Positions 1 to 8,320 of a stretch of DNA of 64,000 nucleotides are shown here, piece after piece (positions within the stretch are counted from its first letter, which is position 1; the number at the start of each line of letters is the position of its first letter). Under the pieces are notes generated by a model. The model made no database searches. It was not told the DNA's origin and saw only the letters and a list, made by a program, of their open reading frames with translations. Source of the DNA: Halalkalicoccus jeotgali B3 (GTDB lineage: Archaea > Halobacteriota > Halobacteria > Halobacteriales > Halalkalicoccaceae); contig NC_014297.1 of NCBI RefSeq assembly GCF_000196895.1, positions 2,525,770 to 2,589,769 on the forward strand, read 5' to 3'. The position numbers and the translations under genes were made by a program.

Positions 1-114
1 CCCGACGCCTACCACGAGGTCCTCTCGGAGGGCGCAGAAGACGTCCGGGACACCCCACCCGCCCGCGCCGAGTCGATCGACACGGTCACGACCGGCGGCG
101 TCAGCGCCGACTGA
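1..114 (+). CDS. 3' end of an unidentified protein gene (cut by window edge)
   Basis: An open frame enters from the left edge and runs 37 codons to a TGA. The visible tail is acidic and ends TTGGVSAD, with no recognisable domain. Codon choice (GC-ending codons, many Asp/Glu/Val) matches neighbouring real genes, so it is probably the C-terminus of a genuine upstream gene. It lies 58 bases before the symporter accessory gene, which has its own TATA box, so the two are probably separate transcripts. I do not recognise the family. Confidence 0.6.
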   Translation, partial: PDAYHEVLSEGAEDVRDTPPARAESIDTVTTGGVSAD

Positions 115-141
115 TCGCCGTCGATCCCAGTGATCGGAGGG

Positions 142-148
142 TATAAAT
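142..148 (+). promoter_or_regulatory. TATA box for the symporter operon
   Basis: The sequence TATAAAT sits 27 bases before the ATG of the small accessory gene. This is the spacing expected for an archaeal TATA box on a leaderless transcript. It argues for the ATG at 172 as the start rather than an in-frame GTG at 130, which lies upstream of the box. Confidence 0.7.
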
Positions 149-171
149 CCGCGACCCGGCATGGGTGGTGT

Positions 172-315
172 ATGCCACCACTGAGCGCACTCGACTGGAT
201 CGGGCTGGTCGTCCCCTTTGTCGTGTTTTTCCTCATGCTGATCGTTTATTACGTCTGGGAGGGACGGCGCGAACGACGGTTGCGACGGGAGTACGAGGTC
301 GAGAATGTGGAGTGA
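172..315 (+). CDS. Small single-pass accessory protein of the SSS symporter
   Basis: This 47-residue protein has one strongly hydrophobic segment (about residues 8-28) followed by a basic, Arg-rich tail with several RR pairs. That is the layout of the small accessory proteins encoded just ahead of sodium:solute symporters in haloarchaea. Its last 11 bases overlap the start of the symporter gene, so the two are probably translationally coupled. It would insert in the cytoplasmic membrane with the positive tail inside and may help assemble or stabilise the transporter. The role is inferred from position and shape only. Confidence 0.7.
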   Translation: MPPLSALDWIGLVVPFVVFFLMLIVYYVWEGRRERRLRREYEVENVE

Positions 316-2005
316 ACTCCCGCTCCAGACGGGCGGGATCGCCGGCGGGGCCGGCGTCTGGGTGCTCGCCACCTTCGGGACCTACCTCCTCGTCCTCATC
401 GGCATCGGGCTGTACGCCTCGCGCCTGACCGACTCGGTGGGCGATTACGTCATCGGCGGCCGGCAGATCGGCCCGGTCGTGACGGGCTTTTCCGAACGCG
501 CCTCCGAGATGAGCGGCTGGCTCACGCTGGGGGTCCCCGGCGACGCCTACAACACAGGGATCATGGCCTTCTACAACGGGCTGGGGATGATCCCCGCCGA
601 CCTCTTCGCGTGGGCGGGGATCGCGAAACGACTACGGAAGTACACCGAGATCGTCCGGGCGGTGACGCTGCCGACCTTCTTCGAGACGCGCCTGCAGGAC
701 GATTCGGGACTGATCAAGGCCACCTCGGCGGCTGTGTTGTTGATCTTCGAGGGCGGGTACGTCGGCGCACAGATCGTCGCCGCGGGCGTTCTCCTCGAAG
801 TGCTGACCGGTGTCGCCCCCTGGATCGGGATCGTAGTCGGCGGGATCATCGTCGTCGGCTATACGATGCTCGGAGGCTACTTCGCGGTCGCGTGGTCGGA
901 TTACTTCCAAGGGGCGATCATCCTCGCGGCCTTCATCGCGCTGCCGGTACTGGCTTTCGGGGCCTACGGTCTCCCCTTCGAGGGGGTCGTCCAGAACGGC
1001 GGCGAGGCGATGGTGAGCATCACGGCCGGCGCGACCGGTTGGGCAGCAGTATTTGGAATCATCAGCTACGCCGCGATCGGGCTGGGGATCCCCGGCAACC
1101 CCCACGTGATGGTCCGGTTCATGGGCATCGATCGGGTGAAGAACATCCGGCTGGCGGCGGTGGTCGCCCAGCTGTTCATGTTCGTTGCCTACATCGGCGC
1201 CGCCTTCGTGGGCCTGTACGCCTTCGCCGTCTTCGGCGGCGGGATCGCCGGCGACGACGTGATGCCCCGGCTCACGCTGGAACTCTTCCCCGGCGTGATC
1301 GCGGGGATCGTCCTCGCGGCGGCGCTGGCGGCGATGATGTCGAGCGCCGACTCGCAACTGCTGGTCGCGACCAGCGCCGTCGTCGAGGACGTCTACCACG
1401 GCTTTCTCGACCGGGAGGCGACCGAGGCCGATCTCGTGAGATACTCCCGGATCACGACGCTCGCGCTCGGGGCCGCGAGCATCGCGTTTGCCTTCCTCGC
1501 CCGGGACACGCCCGTCTACACGCTGGTGCTCGATTACGCCTGGGGTGGACTGGGCGCGGCGATCGGGCCGACGCTGGTCGCGGCGCTGTGGTGGAAAGGC
1601 GTCACCGCCGAGGGATCGGTCGCGAGCATGATCGTCGGCGCGACGACGATGATCCTCTGGACCCAGCTCTCGACGGTCCTCGGGGCGCTGGGCGCGATGC
1701 CCGCCGAGTCCTCGGCCTTCCTCTACGGGCTGGTCACCGTCTACGGGCTGTTTCCGGCCTTCGTCCTCTCGGTGCTGACGTTGGTCCTCGTCTCGCTGCT
1801 CACGAGACCGCCCGAGGGCGTCGACGAGCAGTTCGAGATCTTCGATAAACCTCTCTCGGCGATCACCGCCGAGGGAAGTGCCGGCGCCACGCCGGAGTAC
1901 GTCACCGACGGCGGGACGCGGGCAAAGGCCGTCACCGAGGCCGACGTCGTCCGCGCGCACGTCCGGGCGTCGGGCTACTGGGACGATGACGGGCGAGACG
2001 ACTGA
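305..2005 (+). CDS. putP: Sodium/solute symporter, PutP-like (SSS family)
   Basis: A 566-residue membrane protein with about 13 hydrophobic segments, the usual size and layout of the SSS family (proline, pantothenate and related carriers). Near residue 344 is the conserved MMSSADSQLL stretch, which corresponds to the sodium-binding helix of PutP/vSGLT-like transporters. The C-terminal 60 residues are hydrophilic and acidic, as is normal in haloarchaea. It should import an organic solute with sodium; proline is the usual annotation, but the substrate cannot be read from sequence. It follows its small accessory gene with overlap and itself overlaps the next gene by 20 bases, forming a three-gene operon. 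Confidence 0.85.
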   Translation: MWSELPLQTGGIAGGAGVWVLATFGTYLLVLIGIGLYASRLTDSVGDYVIGGRQIGPVVTGFSERASEMSGWLTLGVPGDAYNTGIMAFYNGLGMIPADLFAWAGIAKRLRKYTEIVRAVTLPTFFETRLQDDSGLIKATSAAVLLIFEGGYVGAQIVAAGVLLEVLTGVAPWIGIVVGGIIVVGYTMLGGYFAVAWSDYFQGAIILAAFIALPVLAFGAYGLPFEGVVQNGGEAMVSITAGATGWAAVFGIISYAAIGLGIPGNPHVMVRFMGIDRVKNIRLAAVVAQLFMFVAYIGAAFVGLYAFAVFGGGIAGDDVMPRLTLELFPGVIAGIVLAAALAAMMSSADSQLLVATSAVVEDVYHGFLDREATEADLVRYSRITTLALGAASIAFAFLARDTPVYTLVLDYAWGGLGAAIGPTLVAALWWKGVTAEGSVASMIVGATTMILWTQLSTVLGALGAMPAESSAFLYGLVTVYGLFPAFVLSVLTLVLVSLLTRPPEGVDEQFEIFDKPLSAITAEGSAGATPEYVTDGGTRAKAVTEADVVRAHVRASGYWDDDGRDD

Positions 2006-2483
2006 CCGGCTCGTCGGCGAGCGCCGCGAGCGTGCCGACCTCTCCGTGATCCCGCCGGCGATCGCCCGCGAGGAGGTCGACTCCGGCGGTGCCGTCGGCG
2101 CGGTCGCGTATCCCTACCGGATCTACGAGATGTCGGTCACGGTCCCGCGGCGCTTTTTCGGGGGTCGAACCGAGGCATACGTCGTGGGGGTCGACCGCAC
2201 TCGGCGGCTCGCGGTCCGGGCCGACACCGTCCCCGACCCCGAAACTCGACCCGTCGAGGACGTCCTGGTCGTCCCCGCGGAGCTCTCGCCTTCGGCAGCG
2301 GACGAAAAGGCCCGCGAGGCGGTGTTCGGCTGGTGTCTGCGTCGGTTCTCGATGGGCAACGCCCCGGAGATCAGTATCGAAAGCGTCGTCGAGGCCGACA
2401 AACTGTTCTGGCTGGCCGAGCGCCCCGACGGCGACGCCATCGTCGACAGCGTTCGGGGATCCGAACAGCCACTCGTCGAGTGA
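1986..2483 (+). CDS. Conserved haloarchaeal hypothetical protein linked to the symporter
   Basis: A 165-residue soluble acidic protein starting at an ATG inside the last codons of the symporter gene; the 20-base overlap suggests coupled translation. I do not recognise a named domain. The middle holds a basic patch (VPRRFFGGRTEAY) and alternating beta-strand-like segments (DVLVVPAEL), then a helix around EAVFGWCLRRF. The tight overlap suggests it serves transport or use of the same solute, but nothing in the protein itself shows this. Confidence 0.75.
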   Translation: MTGETTDRLVGERRERADLSVIPPAIAREEVDSGGAVGAVAYPYRIYEMSVTVPRRFFGGRTEAYVVGVDRTRRLAVRADTVPDPETRPVEDVLVVPAELSPSAADEKAREAVFGWCLRRFSMGNAPEISIESVVEADKLFWLAERPDGDAIVDSVRGSEQPLVE

Positions 2484-2624
2484 CGGAATTCGGATGAAAA
2501 ATTACTATACAAATCCTGACTGGATACCTCCATGAGAGCGCGTCATATGGTATCATTTCTTCGGCAAGCTTCATGTCTACGAGCGATCTACGGCGGATAT
2601 AGAGGAGATTTCAACCGATACCAA

Positions 2625-3623
2625 ATGCAGCTCGAAAACATCTACAAATTCAGAAACGTTGGGTTGTTCGCGGTGGTCGCACTCGTCTGGGGTGCGTCGT
2701 TTCCCGCGATCAACATCGGTCTCGAGTCGCTTCCGCCCGTCCTGTTTGCGGCGTTTCGCTACGACATCGCGGCGCTGGTGCTGTTCGGGTACGTCGCGTA
2801 CACGGGGACCGCCTGGCGGCCGACCACATACGACGACTGGCTGTTGATCGCTGTCGGTGGCGTGTTGCTCATCGGTGCGCACTTCGCGTTGCTGTTTACG
2901 GGCCAACAGTACGTCACCGGGGGCGTGGCCTCGATCGTTCTGAGCCTGACGCCCGTGATGATGCCCGTGTTCGCGCTGGCACTCCTGCCGAACCAGCGAC
3001 TCGGCCTCACGGGAGTCCTCGGGTTGGCGCTCGGCCTGCTCGGTGTGGGCATCATCGCTCAACCGAGCCCCGAGGCGCTTGCCGGCGGCCAGCTCTACGG
3101 GGTCGGCTTGCTCGTGTTGAGCGCGACGAGCTTCGCGCTCGGGGCGGTGCTCACGGTTCGGATACGGACGACCCTGCCGATGCTCTCGCTGCAGGCGTGG
3201 ATGATGGGCGTCGGAGCGCTGTCACTGCATCTCACGAGCGCGCTTCACCCCGCCGAGTCGTTCGGGGCTGCCGAGTGGACCGTCGCGGGGGTCGGGGCGG
3301 TGCTCTTCCTCGCGGTCTTCGCGAGCGCGATCGGCTATCTGGCCTACTTCGACCTACAAGAACAGGTCGGTCCGATCGAGACCAGCCTCGTCAGCTACGC
3401 GACGCCCGTGGTGGCGACCGCAAGTGGCTGGGCGCTCCTGGGCGAGCCCGTGACCGACGCGACGGTGCTCGGATTCGCCGTGATCGCCTTTGGCTTCTGG
3501 CTCTGTAAGTGGTCGACGTTCACCTGGAAAGTCACCGGACTGGCCGGTCGGATACGCCACCGCCGGGCGTCTCGCTCTCCCGATCTGGTGGTCGTCGGTA
3601 CCAGCGTCTACTACCGCGACTGA
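2625..3623 (+). CDS. EamA/DMT-family transporter
   Basis: A 332-residue integral membrane protein with about ten hydrophobic segments in two repeats (roughly residues 10-145 and 155-290), the layout of EamA drug/metabolite exporters. The first repeat begins with the family's typical WGASFPAI motif. I place the start at MQLENIYKF; an upstream in-frame ATG at 2532 would add 31 residues that look non-coding. The C-terminal tail of about 40 residues is basic and unusual. An AT-rich stretch at about 2495-2511 may hold the promoter. Substrate unknown; amino-acid or metabolite efflux is typical of the family. Confidence 0.85.
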   Translation: MQLENIYKFRNVGLFAVVALVWGASFPAINIGLESLPPVLFAAFRYDIAALVLFGYVAYTGTAWRPTTYDDWLLIAVGGVLLIGAHFALLFTGQQYVTGGVASIVLSLTPVMMPVFALALLPNQRLGLTGVLGLALGLLGVGIIAQPSPEALAGGQLYGVGLLVLSATSFALGAVLTVRIRTTLPMLSLQAWMMGVGALSLHLTSALHPAESFGAAEWTVAGVGAVLFLAVFASAIGYLAYFDLQEQVGPIETSLVSYATPVVATASGWALLGEPVTDATVLGFAVIAFGFWLCKWSTFTWKVTGLAGRIRHRRASRSPDLVVVGTSVYYRD

Positions 3624-3750
3624 CGGCGCGCTCGGCGCTTTTGCGCTCCGCCTACCGACGTGCCCTGAAGCAGCGCCGCGTCCCCGTAGCGAACGGGATG
3701 TCACCGCAGAACAGTACGCTGGCACCGAGGAGACCAGCCAGGGCCCGACC

Positions 3751-3825
3751 GGGATATCGGGGGTGTCCGTGATCGATTCGGAGGGGACGGTTCGCTACAA
3801 GCAGGTGGCCGAGGACCCACTAATA
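3751..3825 (+). pseudogene. Fragment resembling the C-terminal part of a peroxiredoxin
   Basis: In the gap after the EamA gene, one frame reads VIDSEGTVRYKQVAEDP. This closely resembles the conserved strand-turn-strand near the end of haloarchaeal Bcp/AhpC-type peroxiredoxins (typically VIDxxGTVRYxWVAEDPTNEPDY). There is no start, no upstream catalytic-cysteine domain in any frame, and the family's usual continuation after EDP is missing. I read it as a remnant of a deleted peroxiredoxin gene. The rest of 3624-3922 shows nothing else I can name. Confidence 0.4.
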
Positions 3826-3922
3826 GTGTTTAGGGCGCCAGGAACCGGTATTTCGTCCGCAACGACTTCGCGGACCCCTTCCGAATCGTCGGGTCTATGC
3901 GAGCGGTGGCCCACCTCCACCC

Positions 3923-4909
3923 ATGGACACGGCACTTGTTATTGGCGGCACCCGTTTTATCGGCCGCCACACCGTTACGGAACTGCTCGATCACGACTAC
4001 GAGGTCACGATCTTCAACCGCGGGAACCACGAGAACCCCTTCGCCGAGGAGGAGCGAGTCAATCACGTCGCGGGCGACCGGAACGACCAAACCGCCTTGG
4101 AGGCCGCTGCGGTCTCGATCGCCCCCGATCTCGTGATCGACTGTGTGGCCTACCGACCCGAGCAGGTCCGGCGAGCGACCGAGGCGTTCGCCGACGCGCG
4201 CTACGTCTACGTTTCGAGTGGCTCCTCGTACGGCGCGGAACACGTCCCGAAACGCGAGGGCGAGACGCCACTCGAACCCTGTAGCGCCGAGCAGGCGAGC
4301 GACGACTCGCCCGAAACCTACGGCGCGCGCAAGGCCGAGGGGGACCGAGCGGTGATGGAGGCCGCAGATCGCGGTATCGACGCGATGGCGCTTCGGCCCT
4401 GCATCGTCTACGGCCCCCACGACTACACCGAGCGCCTCGACTACTGGATCGACCGGGTACTGACTCACGACCGAGTAGTCGTCCCCGGCGATGGCCAGCA
4501 CCTCTGGCATCGCGTCTACGTCGAGGACGTCGCGAGCGCGCTGCGGGTCGTCGGCGAATCGGGGGTACCGGGGGAAGCCTACAACGTCGGGGACCGCCGA
4601 CTGCTCACCCTGCGCGAAACGCTCGAAACGATCGCCGAGGTCGCGGGGACCGCCGTCGACGTCGTCACCGCGGGCGAGCGGGAACTCGCGGCGGGCGGGC
4701 TTTCATCCGAGGAGTTTCCGCTCTATCGGGAGTACCCACACGTCATGTCGACGGCGACGCTCACCGACTTGGGCTGGGACTCGACTCCCGTGAAGGAAGC
4801 GATGGCACGCACCGTCTCGGAACACGAAGAAAGCGACCGCGACGGAGCGGAACACGACCCCGGTCGTGACGCCGAAGAGCGGGTGCTCGGCGTGCTCGAT
4901 ACGTTCTGA
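3923..4909 (+). CDS. NAD-dependent epimerase/dehydratase family protein
   Basis: A 328-residue extended short-chain dehydrogenase. The N-terminus carries the dinucleotide-binding motif GGTRFIG (residues 8-14). A catalytic YxxxK is seen as Y133-GAR-K137, and a serine-rich strand VYVSSGSSYG lies just before it. These are hallmarks of sugar-nucleotide epimerases, although the family also includes dehydratases and plant-type RNA-binding paralogues. The last 30 residues are a charged tail. It is alone in its transcription unit. Substrate unknown; an NDP-sugar is likely. Confidence 0.85.
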   Translation: MDTALVIGGTRFIGRHTVTELLDHDYEVTIFNRGNHENPFAEEERVNHVAGDRNDQTALEAAAVSIAPDLVIDCVAYRPEQVRRATEAFADARYVYVSSGSSYGAEHVPKREGETPLEPCSAEQASDDSPETYGARKAEGDRAVMEAADRGIDAMALRPCIVYGPHDYTERLDYWIDRVLTHDRVVVPGDGQHLWHRVYVEDVASALRVVGESGVPGEAYNVGDRRLLTLRETLETIAEVAGTAVDVVTAGERELAAGGLSSEEFPLYREYPHVMSTATLTDLGWDSTPVKEAMARTVSEHEESDRDGAEHDPGRDAEERVLGVLDTF

Positions 4910-4910
4910 A

Positions 4911-4944
4911 CGGTCGGTCTGTTTCCGCCGGTCCGAGCCGACCG
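4911..4944. terminator. Inverted repeat after the epimerase gene
   Basis: CGGTCGG and CCGACCG form a 7-base inverted repeat beginning two bases after the epimerase stop codon, with a 20-base loop. No T-run follows, so a transcript-stabilising or weak termination hairpin is more likely than a classic terminator. Confidence 0.35.
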
Positions 4945-4986
4945 CTGTGAACGACGACCGAAACGCTCGGGTCCATATCAATCAAG

Positions 4987-5016
4987 AATAGTATTACTAT
5001 TACTGTGATAATAGTA
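4987..5016. promoter_or_regulatory. Repeated AATAGTA operator-like sites upstream of the asparaginase
   Basis: AATAGTA (4987-4993) and TACTATT (4995-5001) form a near-perfect 15-base palindrome, and a third AATAGTA copy follows at 5010-5016. The stretch is far more AT-rich than its surroundings. A TATA-like GGATATAC follows at about 5023-5030. The arrangement looks like binding sites for a dimeric regulator controlling the exported asparaginase. Confidence 0.45.
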
Positions 5017-5136
5017 TACGATAGGATATACCCACTTAGTACGTGTGATTTATGAGGGGATACTGTGCGTCTCTAGCCGTCAATGGTAGACACACGCGAT
5101 GTAAGTAGAGGGAAGGGCGATGAATACGGCAGTTTT

Positions 5137-6288
5137 ATGCCGAATAGGAGATCGTTTCTTAAGCTCACGGGGGCGGTCGGTGGGACGGCCCTCGCCGGGG
5201 GCACGGCGGCGGCACAGTCCACCGAGGAGTTCCTCGCGGACGTAGAGTTACCCGCGGAGGACGAAAAGCCACTCGTCCGGTTGGTGAGTACCGGCGGGAC
5301 GATCGCGAGCACCGAGGCGGCCTCCGAGGGGGCGGGCTACAGCCTCTCCGAGGAAGCCGAAGCGATCGTCGATGCGGTGCCGCTGTTGGACTACTTCGTC
5401 GATATCGAGATCGATCGCGTCGCCCAGAAAGGGAGTTCGAGCCTGTTGGTCGAGGACTACGTCGGTGTCGCAAAAGCCGCAAAGCGCGCGGAAGCCGACG
5501 GGGCCGACGGCGTCATCGTCACCCACGGCACGGACGCGATCGAGGAGGACGCGTACTTCAACGATCTGGTGTTGGATCTGGACATCCCGGTCGCGTTCGT
5601 CGGGGCGATGCGGGCGGCTGACGCCGTCAGCGCCGACGGCCCGTCGAACCTCCTGACGGCCGTCCGCATGATCACGCGCAACGAGTTCCACCTCAGCGAG
5701 GAGCCAAGTGGGGTCTACGTCGTGTTGAACGAGACGGTTCATGCCGCCCGCGACGTGACGAAGACCAACACGACGAAAGTCGAGACGTTCGACTCCGGGC
5801 CGGCGGGGCCGATCGCCGTCTTCACCGACGACGAATTGCTCCTCTATCGCGAGCCGGGAAGCTACTCGTCGGATCTCTCGGGCTGTGATCTCGATACCGC
5901 CGCCGGGATGGTCGTCCCGATCGTCACGACGGGGGCGGGAGCCGACGCCTACCCGATCGAGCAGGCGATCAGCGGTGCGTACGACGTGGACGGGATCACC
6001 GTCCAGAGCACGGGTCGTGGCGGGTCGGCTCCCGAGATCAGCGAGGCGAGCCAGGCCGCCGTCGACGCGGGGATCCCGGTGGTTCGGGCGTCCCGCGTTC
6101 ACTACGGCCCGCTCGGGCCGAGCGACGAGGCCGGATCGGTCGTGATAACGGAGGACCTGCCGGCATGGAAGGCACGGCTGCACCTGATCGTTGCGCTCAC
6201 CGTGACGACCGATCTCGAAGGGATCCGCGAGACGGTCGAGGAGGGCAAGTACGGAACGCCGGTCGTCGCCCCGTCGACGCTTCACTGA
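5137..6288 (+). CDS. ansA: Tat-exported L-asparaginase (type II-like)
   Basis: The protein starts with a twin-arginine signal, RRSFLKL followed by a hydrophobic Gly/Ala-rich stretch and an AAAQ cleavage region, so it should be exported folded. Both asparaginase active-site blocks are present: STGGTIAST with the nucleophile near T52, and THGTD with T132/D133. The family's MRAADAVSADGPSNLL region also follows. It hydrolyses asparagine to aspartate and ammonia outside the membrane. I chose the ATG directly before the RR motif; an ATG at 5083 would add 18 residues ahead of the signal. The AT-rich upstream region carries palindromic repeats suggesting regulation. Confidence 0.88.
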   Translation: MPNRRSFLKLTGAVGGTALAGGTAAAQSTEEFLADVELPAEDEKPLVRLVSTGGTIASTEAASEGAGYSLSEEAEAIVDAVPLLDYFVDIEIDRVAQKGSSSLLVEDYVGVAKAAKRAEADGADGVIVTHGTDAIEEDAYFNDLVLDLDIPVAFVGAMRAADAVSADGPSNLLTAVRMITRNEFHLSEEPSGVYVVLNETVHAARDVTKTNTTKVETFDSGPAGPIAVFTDDELLLYREPGSYSSDLSGCDLDTAAGMVVPIVTTGAGADAYPIEQAISGAYDVDGITVQSTGRGGSAPEISEASQAAVDAGIPVVRASRVHYGPLGPSDEAGSVVITEDLPAWKARLHLIVALTVTTDLEGIRETVEEGKYGTPVVAPSTLH

Positions 6289-6343
6289 TCGCGGTACAGC
6301 CGAACGAACGGGACGCCGGCTCCACCAAGAGCAAACGGTTTGG

Positions 6344-6364
6344 CCGGCGGGCGTCTCCCACCGG
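6344..6364. promoter_or_regulatory. Dyad between TATA-like box and start of egsA
   Basis: CCGGCGGG and CCCACCGG pair (7 of 8) around a 5-base loop, ending one base before the egsA ATG. An ACGGTTT box lies about 27 bases before the ATG, so the dyad sits between the probable TATA element and the transcription start. purB has the same arrangement. Confidence 0.35.
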
Positions 6365-6365
6365 T

Positions 6366-7424
6366 ATGTTCGAGAAATCCAGCTGGATCCGCCTCCCGCG
6401 GAACGTCCTGATCGGCCACGGCGTGCTCGACCGGGCCGTCGAGGCCATCGACGAACTCCACCTGACCGGCCGCCCACTGATCGTCACCAGCCCGACCCCC
6501 AGGAAGATCGCCGGCGAGCGCGTGATCGAGCAGTTCGGGGGCCGAGGCGTCGAACCGGCGGTCATCACGGTCGAGGAGGCGAGTTTCGCGGCCGTTCAGG
6601 AAGTGATCGAGGCCGCAAGAAGCGAGGCGGCGGGCTACCTCATCGGGATCGGCGGCGGGAAGGCCATCGACATCGCGAAGATGGCCAGCGACGAGCTCTC
6701 GACGGGGTTCGTTTCCATACCTACTGCAGCGAGCCACGACGGGATCGTCTCCGGTCGGGGGTCGGTCCCGGAGGGCGACACCCGTCACTCGGTCGCGGCC
6801 GACCCGCCCGTCGCAGTGGTGGCCGATACGACCGTGCTCGCGAACGCGCCCTGGGAACTGACGACGGCGGGCTGTGCGGACATCATCTCGAACTACACCG
6901 CCGTCAAGGACTGGCGCCTCGCAAATCGCCTGCAGAACGTCGAGTACTCCGAGTACTCGGCAGCACTGTCGGAGATGACCGCCGAGATGCTCGTGGGCAA
7001 TGCCGATTCGATCAAGCGGGGACTGGAGGAATCGTCGTGGATCGTCACGAAGGCGCTTGTCTCCTCGGGCGTCGCGATGAGCATTGCGGGTTCCTCGCGA
7101 CCGGCCTCGGGCGCCGAACACCTCTTCAGTCACCAACTCGACCGGATCGCGCCGGGACGGGCCCTCCACGGCCACCAGGTCGGCGTCGGCTCGATCATGA
7201 TCGAGTACCTTCATAGTGGTGAGAACGGCCGCTGGAGTGCGATCCGGGACGCCCTTTCGAGCATCGAGGCACCGACGACCGCGGCCGAACTCGGGCTCGA
7301 CGACGAGGAGGTACTCGAAGCACTGACGAGCGCCCACGAGATCCGTGACCGCTATACGATCCTCGGCAACGGCATGAACGAGCGGGCGGCCCGCGAGGCC
7401 GCGACCGTCACCGGCGTGATCTAG
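6366..7424 (+). CDS. egsA: sn-Glycerol-1-phosphate dehydrogenase
   Basis: A 352-residue enzyme of the iron/zinc alcohol-dehydrogenase-like G1PDH family. It shows the nucleotide-binding GIGGGKAIDIAK motif and metal-ligand regions TAASHDG, SGAEHLFSH and LHGHQVG. It reduces dihydroxyacetone phosphate to glycerol-1-phosphate, the first step to archaeal ether lipids, in the cytoplasm. The length fits archaeal EgsA. The ATG is chosen for its spacing from an ACGGTTT box and because the enzyme's N-terminus begins there. Its stop overlaps the stop of the convergent BrkB-type gene by 4 bases. Confidence 0.95.
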   Translation: MFEKSSWIRLPRNVLIGHGVLDRAVEAIDELHLTGRPLIVTSPTPRKIAGERVIEQFGGRGVEPAVITVEEASFAAVQEVIEAARSEAAGYLIGIGGGKAIDIAKMASDELSTGFVSIPTAASHDGIVSGRGSVPEGDTRHSVAADPPVAVVADTTVLANAPWELTTAGCADIISNYTAVKDWRLANRLQNVEYSEYSAALSEMTAEMLVGNADSIKRGLEESSWIVTKALVSSGVAMSIAGSSRPASGAEHLFSHQLDRIAPGRALHGHQVGVGSIMIEYLHSGENGRWSAIRDALSSIEAPTTAAELGLDDEEVLEALTSAHEIRDRYTILGNGMNERAAREAATVTGVI

Positions 7425-8236
7425 CTCCCTTCGGTCGGCAGCCAGCCCTCGTCGGCGTCGACCCTGCCGGCCAGAACGGCGTTGAAGATCGCGCCAAAGA
7501 GCAGGATCAGCCCGCCGAGATAGAGCCAGGTGAGCACCAGCAAGACCGCGCCGGCGATCCCGTAGAGCGCGACGCTGTCGGCGGTCGCGGCGTAGACCCT
7601 GAAAAAGAGCGCCGAGAGCGTCCAGGCGACCGCCGAGAACGCCGCACCGGGCATCGCTTCGCCGAGCGTGACCGACTGGCCCGGAAAGCGGTAGTACATC
7701 GGGAGGAAGGCGAGGAAGAAGGCACCGAGCAGGAGAGGAACGCTGAGGACGGAGACGGCGACGCTGTCGACGCGGAGGACGAGCGCGACGCCGACGGCCC
7801 CGATCAGGGAGACGGCGATCAGGACCGTCGCGAAGATCAACAGCGTGTCCGTGCCCTTGCGAAGCCCCGATCGGCGCTTTCGCGTGCCGTAGATCTCGCT
7901 GAAGGCCATGTTCACCGCCTGGAACATCGTCACGGTGCTGTAGGCGAAGATGCCGGCCGCGATCAGCCCCGCGCGGGTCCGGGCCCCGCCGTTTCCGGTG
8001 ACTTCCGCGATCACCGGCTCGATCTCGGTGGCGCGGAGCCCCGACACCGACTCGATCGCGCTGGCGGTCGTCTCGGGGTCGTAGACGATCGAGATCGCGA
8101 TCGTGACGAGCAACAAAAGCGGGACGAGCGAGTTGAAGGCGTAGTAGCCGAGTCCGGCGGCCGTCACGGTGACGTGTTGTTCCCGACCGACCGCGACCGA
8201 CGCCTTGAGCGCGCGGGTCCACTCGCGAGAGTACAT
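7421..8236 (-). CDS. YihY/BrkB-family membrane protein
   Basis: A 271-residue protein with six hydrophobic segments and the family's early GLGYYAFNSLVPLLLL motif. The C-terminal half carries the typical WTLSALFFRVYA and LTWLYLGGLILLFGA segments. It was once annotated as RNase BN in bacteria, but is now regarded as a membrane protein of unclear function, possibly a transporter. The start is set at the ATG giving MYSREW; an in-frame GTG-rich extension upstream overlaps the promoter of the divergent MaoC gene. It converges on egsA with a 4-base overlap. Confidence 0.85.
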   Translation of the reverse strand: MYSREWTRALKASVAVGREQHVTVTAAGLGYYAFNSLVPLLLLVTIAISIVYDPETTASAIESVSGLRATEIEPVIAEVTGNGGARTRAGLIAAGIFAYSTVTMFQAVNMAFSEIYGTRKRRSGLRKGTDTLLIFATVLIAVSLIGAVGVALVLRVDSVAVSVLSVPLLLGAFFLAFLPMYYRFPGQSVTLGEAMPGAAFSAVAWTLSALFFRVYAATADSVALYGIAGAVLLVLTWLYLGGLILLFGAIFNAVLAGRVDADEGWLPTEGS

Positions 8237-8320
8237 TCCATCCGATCCACAGCGAGGCGACGGGAAACCCCTTCGAATCGCGGCGGTGGGGCTTATGACA
8301 CTGGCCACGCAGCAGGCAGT

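Noticed and set aside
632-1960. Long open frame of 442 codons antisense to the symporter gene
   Set aside because: It mirrors the GC-rich symporter gene, is dominated by Arg/Asp/Gly/His, has no domain, and is the usual antisense shadow of haloarchaeal coding sequence.
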